NCBI RefSeq assembly: GCF_026250525.1
Contig: NZ_CP111043.1
Location: 558,001 to 622,000, forward strand
Direction of reading: 5' to 3'
Length of the DNA stretch: 64,000 bases
Source of the DNA: Chondrinema litorale
Lineage (GTDB): Bacteria; Bacteroidota; Bacteroidia; Cytophagales; Flammeovirgaceae
Below, one piece after another: positions 8,225 through 18,322 of this stretch. The notes under the pieces are model-generated. The model searched no databases and was not told the origin of the DNA. It saw only the letters and a list, made by a program, of their open reading frames with translations. Made by a program: the position numbers and the translations under genes. Position 1 is the stretch's first letter. Each line of letters begins with the position of its first letter.

Positions 8225-9569
8225 GAATTTCAGGCTAGGAATTTTTTTTCGGGTTATCCTCTTGGCTGTTAGTGTAGCAATATTTGTGATTTTGTGGTTT
8301 CAACAAGATAAACAATTGAGTGCAACCCTTATAGCTCTACTTATTATCTACCAAATACATAACCTATATTATTATGTAGAAAACACTAACAGAAAACTTA
8401 CGAGATTTCTTGAATATATTAAATACTCAGATTTTGCTTCTGGTTTTGCAGCAGATAACCGTTTGGGTAAAAGTTTTAGAGAGCTTAACGATGCATTTAA
8501 CGAAGTTTTAGAAGCTTTTAGAGAAGCTCGCTCTGAAAAAGAAGAGCATTTGCAATACCTCAATACTGTAGTAAAGCATGTTGGTATTGGACTCATCTCT
8601 TTCGATACTGATGGAAAAATAGAATTATTGAATCCAGCTGCATGTAGACTTTTATTTATAAGTAATATTCTTACTCTGAATGAGCTGGCAGATATGCACC
8701 CCGAACTTACAGAGATAATTAGAGATTTAGTTCCTGGTGGAAGTTCTCTATTTAGAAATAATGAAAAACAACTGGCTATACAAGCAACAGAGATTAGGTT
8801 AAGAGGAAAAAGTTTTAAATTAATTTCGCTTCAAAATATTCAAAACGAGCTACAACAAAAAGAGTTAGAAGCTTGGCAGAATCTTACCAGCGTGCTTCGC
8901 CACGAAATAATGAATTCCATCGCTCCTATCTCTTCACTTGTATCGACACTTAACGATATTTTTGAAGAAGAACTTCCAGAAAATTACCAAGATCAAGAAT
9001 TTGTAGAGATTAATAATGAAATAGTTGATGATATTAGAGAAGCATTATCAACAATAGACAGACGTAGTAAAGGACTAATAAAATTTATTAATGCCTATAA
9101 AGAATTTACACATATACCAAAACCTAAGTTTAAACTAGTTTCTGTTAAAGATTTAATTGAAAACATAGTCCAATTATTAAGAAATGATTTAAAACAGAAG
9201 CAAATTCAATTCGATTATCATATCGATCAACCTGGTATTAAGGTTTCTATTGATCCAGAATTAATAGAAATGGTTTTAATCAACTTAATTAAAAATGCTG
9301 CTCAGGCAGTTAATGGTAAAGAAAATCCTACAGTTCAACTAATAAGTAAAGTTGATGAAAACCAACATGTAACTATTTTAGTGATAGATAATGGCCCTGG
9401 TATAATTCCAGAAGCTATAGACCAAATTTTCATTCCATTCTACACTACAAAAAAAGATGGTTCAGGCATCGGGCTGAGTCTTTCCAGACAAATTATGCAA
9501 CTCCATAAAGGCTCTCTAACAGTACATTCTAACCTAAATGAAAGAACTGAGTTTAAACTTACATTTTAA
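8214..9569 (+). CDS. Sensor histidine kinase, partner of the sigma-54 regulator
   Basis: A 451-residue membrane kinase. Two N-terminal membrane segments (about 8-28 and 32-52) enclose almost no periplasmic loop, so the signal is probably sensed in the membrane or cytosol. A PAS-like region (about 110-205) follows, then the H-box LRHEIMNS, N-box NLIKNAAQA, G1 DNGPGI and G2 GSGIGLSLS. The architecture resembles NtrY-type kinases. Its ATG lies inside the last codons of the regulator gene, which indicates translational coupling. Confidence 0.93.
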   Translation: MNFKNFRLGIFFRVILLAVSVAIFVILWFQQDKQLSATLIALLIIYQIHNLYYYVENTNRKLTRFLEYIKYSDFASGFAADNRLGKSFRELNDAFNEVLEAFREARSEKEEHLQYLNTVVKHVGIGLISFDTDGKIELLNPAACRLLFISNILTLNELADMHPELTEIIRDLVPGGSSLFRNNEKQLAIQATEIRLRGKSFKLISLQNIQNELQQKELEAWQNLTSVLRHEIMNSIAPISSLVSTLNDIFEEELPENYQDQEFVEINNEIVDDIREALSTIDRRSKGLIKFINAYKEFTHIPKPKFKLVSVKDLIENIVQLLRNDLKQKQIQFDYHIDQPGIKVSIDPELIEMVLINLIKNAAQAVNGKENPTVQLISKVDENQHVTILVIDNGPGIIPEAIDQIFIPFYTTKKDGSGIGLSLSRQIMQLHKGSLTVHSNLNERTEFKLTF

Positions 9570-10033
9570 AATCCCATATTATATTTTCTTAGAATCACAC
9601 TATAGTAAGTAAATCTCCCCTTTTTTAAAGTATTACCTAGTTCTGATAAAATCAAAAAAATAGGTTTTAAACAATTGTTATCGAAAACATACATGAGGAT
9701 AATTATGGAGTTACTTATACGAACTCTAATAAATAAAGAATGAAAAGCTATCTGAGAGAACACAAACTCCTGAAAACATTGAAATAACAAAGGTTAAATT
9801 CAAAAAACATTAAAAGAAGGATCAAAATTTACATGGTTTATCTCCATCAGACGATATGATAATTGCTAATAATACTAAATAATATAAATCCATATCGGAT
9901 GTTAGAATATTACTAAAAAATACAATTAAGCAACATGGAGTCTGTTTTATAACTATTGATTAACCTGATAATCCTTCTGAACTACCAACTTATTATCAAT
10001 ATTAAAAAATTTGAAAAACACAATTACTAGGCA
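9570..10033. other. Gene-free stretch with a possible decayed frame
   Basis: No intact gene is seen in these 464 bases. On the + strand the frame 9739-10005 reads like protein over most of 88 codons but is broken by three TAA stops (9811, 9880, 9961); one stretch reads KSISDVRILLKNTIKQHG. All three stops are one change away from CAA. This may be the relic of a lost gene, or chance in AT-rich DNA. The promoter of the Ig-like repeat gene must also lie here; I see no clear one. Confidence 0.3.
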
Positions 10034-13000
10034 ATGGTAAAGATTAAAAGTTTTCTTATACTGCTTTTCACGGCCTGCACATTGCAACTTTATTCCCAAA
10101 CTACTGGACTAACAGGTATAATTACAATAGATGACGGTAAGACTGTTACGAATAATCCTGAAAAGAAAGTATCTCTAGTAATAGAAGCGAGGGGAGCAGT
10201 GGAAATGATGCTCAGCAATAACGGTAGTTATACAGGGGCTAGATGGGAAAAATACGAGACCAGAAAACCTTACTGGCGCTTAACAGGTGAAGATGGGGTT
10301 AAAACTATTTATGCGAAATTTAGAGATGCTGACGGTAACATTTCTGAAACAGTTACTGCTACCATAGAATTAGATAGAACAGCTCCACAAGAGCCAAGTG
10401 TTCTAATTAATGGAGGGAAAGACTATACCAATAATAGAGCTAAAATAGTTTCTCTTGAAATTAGTGCAATTGATGCCGTTAAAATGCAGGTTAGTAATAG
10501 AACTGACTTTTTAAGTGCTCCTTGGGTTCCATATCAAACTGAAATAAAAGCTTGGAAAATTACAGCTATGGAGGGTAAAAAGACTGTTTTTGTCAAATTT
10601 ATTGATAAAGCAGGTAATATATCTGAAGTTGCTACTGATGATATTCACTTTGATATGACTCCTCCAGTTAATTGCAAAGTTGTAATTGAAAATGGAGATA
10701 AATATACCAATAAGCAAAAAATAAAATTAAAAATTGATGCAGAAGGCGCGTCTGAAATGATTATAAGAGGTGGTGAAGGATGGATACCATACACAAAGGA
10801 TCTAGAGTGGGAAATATCTGCAGGAGATGGTAAAAAAGACATTTATATTAAGTTTAGAGACGATGTTGGAAATCAATCTGTAATCGCTCATGACGATATC
10901 TTAGTTGACACTAAACCACCTGCAAATGGGCTTATTTTAATCAATAATGGCAGTAAGTATACTAGAAAATTCAATGATGTTCATTTGAAAATTTTGGCAA
11001 CTGATGCTAAAGAAATGATTATTGATAATGATAGCACATTCAAAAATGGTAAATGGGTTGGCTATTCATCTGCTGTACCTAGTTGGATTGTTGAAGATAC
11101 AGATGGTGTAAAAAATATATTTGTGAAATTTAGAGATGAAGCCGGCAACGAATCTGAAATATATTCTGATGAAATTATTTTAGATAAAACAGCACCTACT
11201 AATCCTTTTATTAGAATGGTTACTGAAAATGCTGTGTTTGATAGTATTGCAGGTCACTCTATTATTAGTAATGATGCTAAAGTTGTTAACCTTCAGATAA
11301 ATGCTGATAGTGCTGATTATATGATGATCAGTAATATAAGCTCATTTTATGGGGCTAGATGGGAAAAGTACAAGTCAAAAGTAGACAACTGGGAGCTTGG
11401 AGGAAATAATGATGGAGATAGAAGTGTATTCGTCAAGTTTAGAGATAGAGCAGGGAACATATCAGAAGTTGCATTTGATCAAGCAAAAGTAGATACTCAA
11501 GCACCAGTCGATTGTAGAATCATTATAGACAATAATACTGAGTTCTGTATTGATACAGATAGGAATGTAAAGTTACAGCTCTTTGCAAGAGGTGCACAAT
11601 TTATGATGGTAAGTAATGATCCTACATTTAGTAATAGTACTTGGCAAAACTATAACACTGATATTAACTGGCAACTGAGTGATAAAGATGGTATAAAAAC
11701 AGTATTAGTTAAATATAAAGATAAAGCAGGAAACGAATCTGAAATAACTAGTGACGAAATTATCTTAGATAGACAACCTCCTACTGCAGGAAGTATACTA
11801 GTTGATAAAGGTTTAGAAACTACAAATCATCCTGATAAAGTTGTTTTGGTTAAAGTAAAAGCGAAAGATGCAGAATTAATGCAACTTGGAAATTCAGATG
11901 ATTTTAAAAATTCAAGATGGCAAGCTTATTCAAATCTTAACTTTAGTTGGGTATTAGCAGGAAGTGATGGGGATAAACAAATCTTTGTGAGGTTTAAAGA
12001 CATTGCTGGAAATATTTCACAAGCATATGGTGATTCAATTTTATTAGACAGAACACCTCCAAAAGAAGGTACTGTAGAAATTAATGCTGGCGACAAAATC
12101 ACAAATAACACTAATAAAAAAGTTAAGCTTAAACTTTATGCAGAAGATGTTTCTTTAATGAGATTAAGTAACAGATTTGATTTCAAAGAACCTGATGGAT
12201 CAGAATCAAACTGGATCCCTTACAGTGAGTCTGCTGAATGGACATTAATAGGTCCTGATGGATTAAAAACAGTCTATGTTCAGTTTAAAGACGAAATCGG
12301 TAATATATCTAAAACAGCTTTTGCTAGAATTGGTGTCGATAGACAAGCACCAAAACAAGGTAGAATTTCAATTGATCGCGGAGCTAAGTTCTGTACAAAT
12401 GTTAGTGCATTTGTTACACTTGACCTTTATGCCGTTGAAGCAGCTTATATGATGGTAAGTAATAACCAAAACTTTGAAGGTTCTGACTGGATTCCTTACA
12501 AAGGTATTTATCAAAATTGGCCATTAGAAAGTAGTGAAGATGGAGACAAAAAGGTATATGTCAAATTTAAAGATAAAGCCGATAATGAAACTACTCCAAT
12601 AGTAGCAAGTATCACTTTGGACAGACAGGAACCTGTAGGAGAAGAAGTAATTATCAATGGTGGAGGCTTAGACTATACAAATGATAAGACTAATAATGTT
12701 GAACTAGAATTAAAAGCAGAAGGAGCAATAGAAATGATGATAAGTAATAGTAGTCATTTCAAAACTGCAAAATGGCAGCCTTACACTGAGAACATCAACT
12801 GGACATTAATTGGTGGTGATGGTACTAAGGTTATATATGTTAAGTTTAGAGATGAAGCTAATAACGAGTCTGCTGTAGCAAGTGCCAAAATCAGACTAGA
12901 CACTCAACCTCCAATAGCACAATATGTTAGAATAAATGGTGGACAAACAACAACAAAGTCTACCAGAGTAACATTAGACATCAAAGCAAGAGAAGCTGAC

Positions 13001-13183
13001 TTCATGAAAGTTTCTAATGATCCAAAATTTGAAGGAGCTATTTGGGAACCTTACACTCCTACTAAAGAATGGGATGTAAATCCTGGTGAAGGTTTAAAAA
13101 GAGTATTTGTTAAATTTAAAGACAATGCTCAAAATGAGTCTCCACACAAATGGGGTGACATTACTCTAGTTAATGAATATTAG
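10034..13183 (+). CDS. Secreted protein with 11 Ig-like repeats
   Basis: A 1049-residue exported protein. A signal peptide (about residues 1-21, ending LYSQ) is followed by 11 tandem units of roughly 93 residues and nothing else. Each unit has a start like V.INGG..YTN, a middle MMISN...F....W.PY, then W.L.G.DG.K.VYVKFRD.AGN.SE and an exit D.I.LD.T.P. The beta-strand pattern and the DxxGN turn suggest Ig/fibronectin-like modules, as in surface or adhesin stalks. No catalytic domain, anchor or C-terminal sorting domain is visible. A shorter paralogue with 4 units lies at 53439-54614. The family name and binding partner are unknown to me. Confidence 0.85.
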   Translation: MVKIKSFLILLFTACTLQLYSQTTGLTGIITIDDGKTVTNNPEKKVSLVIEARGAVEMMLSNNGSYTGARWEKYETRKPYWRLTGEDGVKTIYAKFRDADGNISETVTATIELDRTAPQEPSVLINGGKDYTNNRAKIVSLEISAIDAVKMQVSNRTDFLSAPWVPYQTEIKAWKITAMEGKKTVFVKFIDKAGNISEVATDDIHFDMTPPVNCKVVIENGDKYTNKQKIKLKIDAEGASEMIIRGGEGWIPYTKDLEWEISAGDGKKDIYIKFRDDVGNQSVIAHDDILVDTKPPANGLILINNGSKYTRKFNDVHLKILATDAKEMIIDNDSTFKNGKWVGYSSAVPSWIVEDTDGVKNIFVKFRDEAGNESEIYSDEIILDKTAPTNPFIRMVTENAVFDSIAGHSIISNDAKVVNLQINADSADYMMISNISSFYGARWEKYKSKVDNWELGGNNDGDRSVFVKFRDRAGNISEVAFDQAKVDTQAPVDCRIIIDNNTEFCIDTDRNVKLQLFARGAQFMMVSNDPTFSNSTWQNYNTDINWQLSDKDGIKTVLVKYKDKAGNESEITSDEIILDRQPPTAGSILVDKGLETTNHPDKVVLVKVKAKDAELMQLGNSDDFKNSRWQAYSNLNFSWVLAGSDGDKQIFVRFKDIAGNISQAYGDSILLDRTPPKEGTVEINAGDKITNNTNKKVKLKLYAEDVSLMRLSNRFDFKEPDGSESNWIPYSESAEWTLIGPDGLKTVYVQFKDEIGNISKTAFARIGVDRQAPKQGRISIDRGAKFCTNVSAFVTLDLYAVEAAYMMVSNNQNFEGSDWIPYKGIYQNWPLESSEDGDKKVYVKFKDKADNETTPIVASITLDRQEPVGEEVIINGGGLDYTNDKTNNVELELKAEGAIEMMISNSSHFKTAKWQPYTENINWTLIGGDGTKVIYVKFRDEANNESAVASAKIRLDTQPPIAQYVRINGGQTTTKSTRVTLDIKAREADFMKVSNDPKFEGAIWEPYTPTKEWDVNPGEGLKRVFVKFKDNAQNESPHKWGDITLVNEY

Positions 13184-13210
13184 ACTAGAATCTAAATATT
13201 AAAAGAATAA

Positions 13211-14143
13211 TTAAAGACCGGAAAAGTATGCTAAAGCATCTATCTGGTCTTTTTTTAATTGTTGTTTCAAAGTTTCTACACTATCGAATTTTTCTTCTTC
13301 TCTTAAATATTTACAAAATAAAATAGTGATTTCTTCTCCATAAATATCACTATCAAATTCAAAAATATTTACTTCAATAAACCTGCTGCCACTATCATCT
13401 ACAGTCGGATTAAAACCGATATTAAGCATTCCTTGATAAACTATGTTATCAACTATCACATCCACTGCATAAATACCATCTTTGGGAATTAGCTTGTTTT
13501 CTGAAGGAACTTCGATATTTGCTGTTGGAAACCCAATAGTTCTACCCAATTTTTTCCCATGAACTACTTTTCCAGTTAACTCATATTTTCTACCCAAATA
13601 ATGATTTGCTGTACCTATCTCGCCATTATTTAAAGCATTTCTAATTTTTGTGGAGCTTACTGCAATCTCATCAATTTCCTGTTTAGAAATCTCTTCCACC
13701 TCAAATCCAAATTTTGTTGCATTTGCTTGAAGATATTCAAACCCTCCTTCTCTATTCTTTCCGAAGCGATGATCGTAGCCTATTACTAGTTTTTTTGTAC
13801 CAACAGCATCCATCAGAATTTGTTGGATAAACTCTAAAGAACTTAGCTTAGAAAAAGACTTATTGAAGGGGATAATAACTAAATGATCTATATCAAACTT
13901 ATGGAAAAGCTTAATTTTCTCCTCTAGTGTAGAAAGCAACTTAATGGTATAATCTTTCTTTAAAACTAATCTTGGATGTGGCCAAAAGGTAAGCACCACA
14001 CTCTCACCTTGTTCAGTTTTAGCCAACTCTATTAACCTTGTTAAGATTTTTTGATGTCCGAAGTGTAGCCCATCAAAAGTTCCACTGGTAACTATTGATT
14101 TGGCTTTATTTTTAAAGGTCTCAACACCATAATGTACTTCCAT
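13211..14143 (-). CDS. ribF: Bifunctional riboflavin kinase / FAD synthetase
   Basis: A 310-residue enzyme that makes FMN and then FAD from riboflavin. The N-terminal nucleotidyltransferase domain shows SGTFDGLHFGHQ (about 20-31), and the C-terminal kinase domain shows GRTIGFPTANI. The length is standard for RibF. It is the last gene of the minus-strand run ftsX - DUF3098 - uppP - truB - ribF; the gap to truB is 9 bases, so the two are co-transcribed. Its final codons overlap the terminator of the convergent Ig-like repeat gene. Confidence 0.97.
   Translation of the reverse strand: MEVHYGVETFKNKAKSIVTSGTFDGLHFGHQKILTRLIELAKTEQGESVVLTFWPHPRLVLKKDYTIKLLSTLEEKIKLFHKFDIDHLVIIPFNKSFSKLSSLEFIQQILMDAVGTKKLVIGYDHRFGKNREGGFEYLQANATKFGFEVEEISKQEIDEIAVSSTKIRNALNNGEIGTANHYLGRKYELTGKVVHGKKLGRTIGFPTANIEVPSENKLIPKDGIYAVDVIVDNIVYQGMLNIGFNPTVDDSGSRFIEVNIFEFDSDIYGEEITILFCKYLREEEKFDSVETLKQQLKKDQIDALAYFSGL
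13213..13257 (+). terminator. Terminator of the Ig-like repeat gene, inside ribF 3' end
   Basis: AAAGACCGGA and TCTGGTCTTT (9 of 10 paired) enclose a 20-base loop and are followed by a T run on the + strand. It starts 30 bases after the stop of the repeat protein and lies within the last codons of ribF on the other strand. Confidence 0.75.
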
Positions 14144-14152
14144 AGTTTGTAT

Positions 14153-14845
14153 CTATTTCTTCAGATACTTGATAAAATCATCTAGCTGGTAAGCATCTTC
14201 AACTTTATAATCACCAATATGAGTTCTTCTAAGTTCAGAGAGATATGCACCTTTTCCTAGTAATTCACCAAAATCTCTAGTCAGACTTCTTATATATGTT
14301 CCTTTTGAGCATTTTACATAAAAAGATACTTCTGGCAAATTTATCTCTTTAATCTCAAAACTATATATATGTATTTTTCTAGATTTTAGTTCAACCTTTT
14401 CGTTATTTCGAGCATGAGTATATGCTCTTTTTCCCTGAACCTTTATCGCAGAAAAAAGTGGAGGAATTTGATCTATTTCACCAATGAAATTTCCACAAGC
14501 ATTATGAATTTGCTCGTCTGTAAGATCATCAACATCGGCTACATCTTGAATTTCAGTTTCTAGGTCAAATGAAGGTGTAGTTTTACCTAAAACCATTTTA
14601 CCCGTATAAACTTTTTCCTGATCTTGAATTTGATTGATAGTCTTAGTTTTCTTACCAGTACAAACAATTAATAAACCAGTTGCCAGTGGATCAAGCGTAC
14701 CCGCATGGCCAACCTTCTTTATTTTAATGGCATTTCTGATTTTTTTTACAACATCAAAAGATGTCCATTCATACGGTTTGTCAATTAACAAGACCTCTCC
14801 AGCTGCAAAATCAAAAGCTTGATTATATAACTTATCTTCAGTCAA
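14153..14845 (-). CDS. truB: tRNA pseudouridine(55) synthase
   Basis: A 230-residue TruB, which isomerises U55 in the T loop of tRNAs. The catalytic block [16 protein letters not shown] carries the active-site aspartate, with [11 protein letters not shown] before it and [12 protein letters not shown] later. The protein lacks the C-terminal PUA-like extension of E. coli TruB, as usual in Bacteroidota. The only in-frame start is TTG at 14845, eight bases after the uppP stop. It sits between uppP and ribF, an order conserved in the phylum. Confidence 0.96.
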   Translation of the reverse strand: MTEDKLYNQAFDFAAGEVLLIDKPYEWTSFDVVKKIRNAIKIKKVGHAGTLDPLATGLLIVCTGKKTKTINQIQDQEKVYTGKMVLGKTTPSFDLETEIQDVADVDDLTDEQIHNACGNFIGEIDQIPPLFSAIKVQGKRAYTHARNNEKVELKSRKIHIYSFEIKEINLPEVSFYVKCSKGTYIRSLTRDFGELLGKGAYLSELRRTHIGDYKVEDAYQLDDFIKYLKK

Positions 14846-14852
14846 AAATAAA

Positions 14853-15650
14853 TCAGATTAGTGTGTAGATGATCGCTATTGCACCTACGATGAAACAATA
14901 AATGGCAAAGTAAGCAAGTTTACCTTTCTTCACCAAATTAATCATCCATGTACATGCTACCAGACCAGTTAAAAAAGCAACAACAAAACCTGCAACAAGC
15001 GCTGTTACACCTACTGTTTGAGTAGCCTCTGTAGCTTCAAAATAGTCTTTTAATTCTAGAATTGTAGCTCCTAAAATTGGTACCAATACCATTAAAAAGG
15101 AAAACCTAGCTGCTTGTGCTTTACCTACACCTAAAATTAATGCAGTAGAAATAGTAGCCCCAGATCTTGATATACCTGGTAAAACAGCAATTGCTTGCGA
15201 AACTCCAATTAATAAAGCCTGGAAAAAATTCACATCCTCTCCTTCTTTATTTCCAAAATAGTTGGTTAACAGCAATAAAAATCCTGTTAAAACCAGCATT
15301 GAACCAACTAAAAGAATCTGTCCGCCAAACAATAACTCTATTTCATCTTTGAGGAAAACACCTACAAAAAAAACAGGAACCATTGAGATAATAATCTTTA
15401 CAGCAAACTGCCAAGACTCATTCCATTTAAAGGCAAACAATCCACCAATAACTTCATATATATCTTTCCAAAAAATTACGATAGTACTTAATGCTGTTGC
15501 AGCGTGTAATACAACCGAAAATAGTAAACCTGCTTCTAATTCTTGGCCGAGTATAGCTTTTCCTAGTTCTAAATGTCCGCTACTACTTACTGGTAAAAAT
15601 TCCGTTAATCCTTGAATTATTCCTAATATGATTGCGTCAATGATGCTCAT
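14853..15650 (-). CDS. uppP: Undecaprenyl-diphosphatase
   Basis: A 265-residue integral membrane phosphatase (BacA/UppP type) that recycles undecaprenyl diphosphate for cell-wall synthesis. The two signature blocks are visible: GLTEFLPVSSSGHL (about 14-27) and PGISRSGATIS. About eight membrane segments are predicted by eye. It lies between the DUF3098 gene and truB on the same strand; a hairpin at the end of the DUF3098 gene may separate it from the ftsX pair. Confidence 0.97.
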   Translation of the reverse strand: MSIIDAIILGIIQGLTEFLPVSSSGHLELGKAILGQELEAGLLFSVVLHAATALSTIVIFWKDIYEVIGGLFAFKWNESWQFAVKIIISMVPVFFVGVFLKDEIELLFGGQILLVGSMLVLTGFLLLLTNYFGNKEGEDVNFFQALLIGVSQAIAVLPGISRSGATISTALILGVGKAQAARFSFLMVLVPILGATILELKDYFEATEATQTVGVTALVAGFVVAFLTGLVACTWMINLVKKGKLAYFAIYCFIVGAIAIIYTLI

Positions 15651-15733
15651 CGCTTAAAAAATTGCTGTAGGTGATTTAAGTTTGCTTTTAGTATAAGTGA
15701 GATGTATGGATTCAATAAAGTAATTAAAAAACA

Positions 15734-15762
15734 TAAAAAAAGAAGTATTTGGCTTACTTCTT
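15734..15762 (-). terminator. Hairpin at the end of the DUF3098 gene
   Basis: On the minus strand AAGAAGTA and TACTTCTT form a stem with a 7-base loop, followed by a T run. The stop codon of the DUF3098 gene is within the hairpin. It probably ends or attenuates the ftsX-DUF3098 transcript before uppP. Confidence 0.65.
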
Positions 15763-16002
15763 ATCGGTATTTTCTACGTCTTTCTTTTCGTCTTTTCCTT
15801 TAGACAATATTGCAAAAAATTGTATTACAAAACCTGCTAAAACTACAATTGGCCCTAAGGTTATCCCTAAAAATCCAAAACCAAATTCTTCTCCGTCAAG
15901 ACTCATTATTAAAAAGCCAGAAAAAAGTACTACAAGACCAATAAACATCAGCTTATAATTGTGACTTGTAAAAATGAGACTTTTGCTATTTGTTTCTTTC
16001 AT
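15754..16002 (-). CDS. DUF3098 family small membrane protein
   Basis: An 82-residue protein with two hydrophobic segments (about 17-34 and 44-66) joined by a short loop, and a charged C-terminal tail (KGKDEKKDVENTDKK). Size, topology and position between ftsX and uppP match the Bacteroidota family DUF3098. Its function is unknown. The conserved location suggests a role in division or wall synthesis beside FtsX and UppP. The gap to ftsX is 158 bases. Confidence 0.85.
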   Translation of the reverse strand: MKETNSKSLIFTSHNYKLMFIGLVVLFSGFLIMSLDGEEFGFGFLGITLGPIVVLAGFVIQFFAILSKGKDEKKDVENTDKK

Positions 16003-16160
16003 GTAAATTTTATCTATTAACGGCTAATTAAACCGATTGCAATTATAAAAAATTAAAGTACATATATAAAATTGCTAATCCTTGTATAGGCCATAATTTG
16101 TCTAAATATCATTATTTAAATTCAATTAAGAGTACTACTGGCACATTTCATTAAAGATTG

Positions 16161-17057
16161 TTAATATAATTCATCAAGCCTCATTCTTAAATATCGGGTT
16201 ACAGCAGAGTAAGAACTTAAATAACCTATAATACTACCAAGAGCTAGTAAGCCAATAAAAATTAGGCTTATTTCCCAAAGTTTTAAAAATTGCTCTATAT
16301 CTGGAAGAATTTCTATTGCGAGTAAGTAAATCCCTAAAAGTAATAGTGTAGCTAAAAAACCACTTATAGCACCATGCAAAGTAGCTCTTAATACAAATGG
16401 CTTTTTTATAAAAAATGGCGTTGCTCCTACTAATTGCATACTTCTAATAAGAAACCTTTGAGAGAATAGCGCCAGCTTTATTGCATTATTAATTAATACC
16501 ACTACTGTAAAGAGCAAAATGATTACAAAAACACTAATTACCATCCCAAGAATCTGAATATTATCATTAATATCATCCACCATTTTTTTTAGGTTCTGGG
16601 TATATGCCACCTCATATATATCTGGAATGCTCTCAATATCTTTTTTAATTTCTTCTAACCTTTCATTATTTTGAAAATCTTCTGTTAGATTAATAATGTA
16701 GGAATCTCGTAAAGGATTAGCACCCAAAAATTCAATAAAGTCTTCTCCAGTATCTTCTATTAAGGTTTTAGCTGCGTCTTCTTTAGAAAGAAATTGTATT
16801 CTCGGTTTGCCATCAGATTGGTCTATGTAACTCTTTTCTGAAAGTCCTTTCTCTATTACTTTAATTTCTTCTTCGTTTAGTCCCTTTCTCAAAAAAACTT
16901 GTATTTCTATTCCTTTCTTAAGATCCGAAGAAATATTTCTGGCTATAATTACCAATAAAAAAAATAGCCCAATCATAAATAGCGCAGTAGAAATACTAAA
17001 GATTACATTTACAAAGGGATAACTTCCTACACTTTTTTTATTTGAGGTAGCCTTCAC
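16161..17057 (-). CDS. ftsX: Cell division protein FtsX
   Basis: A 298-residue permease-like protein. The first membrane segment (about 14-38) is followed by an extracytoplasmic domain of ~120 residues, then three more membrane segments (about 170-195, 215-245, 262-285), which is the FtsX topology. With FtsE it controls wall hydrolases at division; ftsE is not in this window. The reading frame starts with GTG at 17057 and diverges from nudC over 112 bases. Confidence 0.93.
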   Translation of the reverse strand: MKATSNKKSVGSYPFVNVIFSISTALFMIGLFFLLVIIARNISSDLKKGIEIQVFLRKGLNEEEIKVIEKGLSEKSYIDQSDGKPRIQFLSKEDAAKTLIEDTGEDFIEFLGANPLRDSYIINLTEDFQNNERLEEIKKDIESIPDIYEVAYTQNLKKMVDDINDNIQILGMVISVFVIILLFTVVVLINNAIKLALFSQRFLIRSMQLVGATPFFIKKPFVLRATLHGAISGFLATLLLLGIYLLAIEILPDIEQFLKLWEISLIFIGLLALGSIIGYLSSYSAVTRYLRMRLDELY

Positions 17058-17169
17058 AGTTTAAAAAATTTGATACCTAGATTCCACAAAATTACATAAC
17101 AATTGTAGTAATGAGTATATTTCCCATCTTTTGATGTTCTTTTGTCAAAACTAGACTTGAATTTTAATA

Positions 17170-18003
17170 ATGGATAAAGAAAAAAATCAATTAACATTTA
17201 TACCTGGTTTTATACCTGATATTAATATTAAAGAAACATCTTACATTGTATTTTATGATGGTAAAATAATGGTTAATAAAAACCATGAAAATGCCGAATA
17301 TATTTTCAATGAGTTGCCATCTCACTTTCTAGAAGCTAAGCACAAACAACAACATTTAGGCTTATTACATCAAAAAAATTGTAAAATTATTGGATTAAGA
17401 GATGTACCTGAAGCACTTGAAAATTTCGAATTTGTAAATGTAAGAAGTTTATTTGGTCAAATTACAGAAGAAGAATTATTAATGGCTGGTAGAGCAAACC
17501 AGATCATTACTTGGGCAACTACACATCACTTTTGTGGAAAATGTGGTACTCCTACCCAAAATAAACCTGATGAATTGGCAATTATTTGCCCTAACTGCTC
17601 CACAACTTATTACCCTACTATTTCTCCAGCAATTATAGTTGCTGTTGTAAAAGATGGTAAAATTCTCTTAGGACACTCAGCAAGGTTTAAAGGCAAATTT
17701 TATAGTGTACTTGCAGGATTTCTTGAAATAGGCGAAACGTTTGAGCAATGTGTTGCTAGAGAAGTAAAAGAAGAAGCTGGAGTAAAAATCAAAAACATAA
17801 AATATTTTGGAAGTCAACCCTGGCCATTTCCAAGTTCAATGATGGTTGGTTTTACCGCTGAGTGGGATTCTGGTGAAATTGTTTTACATGATCAAGAATT
17901 AGATGATGCAGGTTGGTTCTCACCAGATGATATGCCAAATACTCCGGGTACTTACAGTATTGCCGGGAGACTCATTGAATGGTATAAACAAACATATTCT
18001 TAA
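17170..18003 (+). CDS. nudC: NAD(H) diphosphatase / RNA deNADding enzyme NudC
   Basis: A 277-residue protein with the three NudC parts: an N-terminal domain, a zinc ribbon (CGKCGTPT ... CPNC, about residues 118-142) and a Nudix domain with box GFLEIGETFEQCVAREVKEE. The NudC-specific motif SQPWPFPSSMM follows the box. It hydrolyses NAD(H) to NMN(H) and AMP and removes NAD caps from RNA. It is monocistronic, divergent from ftsX. Confidence 0.95.
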   Translation: MDKEKNQLTFIPGFIPDINIKETSYIVFYDGKIMVNKNHENAEYIFNELPSHFLEAKHKQQHLGLLHQKNCKIIGLRDVPEALENFEFVNVRSLFGQITEEELLMAGRANQIITWATTHHFCGKCGTPTQNKPDELAIICPNCSTTYYPTISPAIIVAVVKDGKILLGHSARFKGKFYSVLAGFLEIGETFEQCVAREVKEEAGVKIKNIKYFGSQPWPFPSSMMVGFTAEWDSGEIVLHDQELDDAGWFSPDDMPNTPGTYSIAGRLIEWYKQTYS

Positions 18004-18127
18004 TTAAGAGAATTATAAATTGATCTGCTAATAAAATGGAATTTATAGATGGTTATATTGGTTTAATCTACAACAATGAACTCTAAAGTTGATTTGCCAA
18101 AATTAGATAGCATAAACCATTTATAAC

Positions 18128-18168
18128 AAAGAGAAGTATTTTTTTAAATGCTTCTCTTTTTTTTATTC
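18128..18168 (+). terminator. Terminator-like hairpin downstream of nudC
   Basis: AAAGAGAAG and CTTCTCTTT form a stem around a 14-base loop and are followed by a run of T. It is 125 bases after the nudC stop. No gene is seen in the intervening AT-rich DNA. Confidence 0.6.
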
Positions 18169-18322
18169 CTTCTGTTAAAATGCCAAAATATGGCAATTTT
18201 ATATTAGCAAAATACAATTTGAATCCCAAATAAAGATCACCTTTCCCAAATTAGGATGAATCATCTCTCACAAATTAACACAACCATCTCACTTTCACCA
18301 ACTTAAGTAAAACATATCATTA

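Noticed and set aside
9566..9790. A 74-codon open frame on the minus strand after the histidine kinase
   Set aside because: Its translation is rich in rare and hydrophobic residues without pattern, and the opposite strand of the same gap holds the more protein-like (though broken) frame. No promoter or ribosome site was seen.
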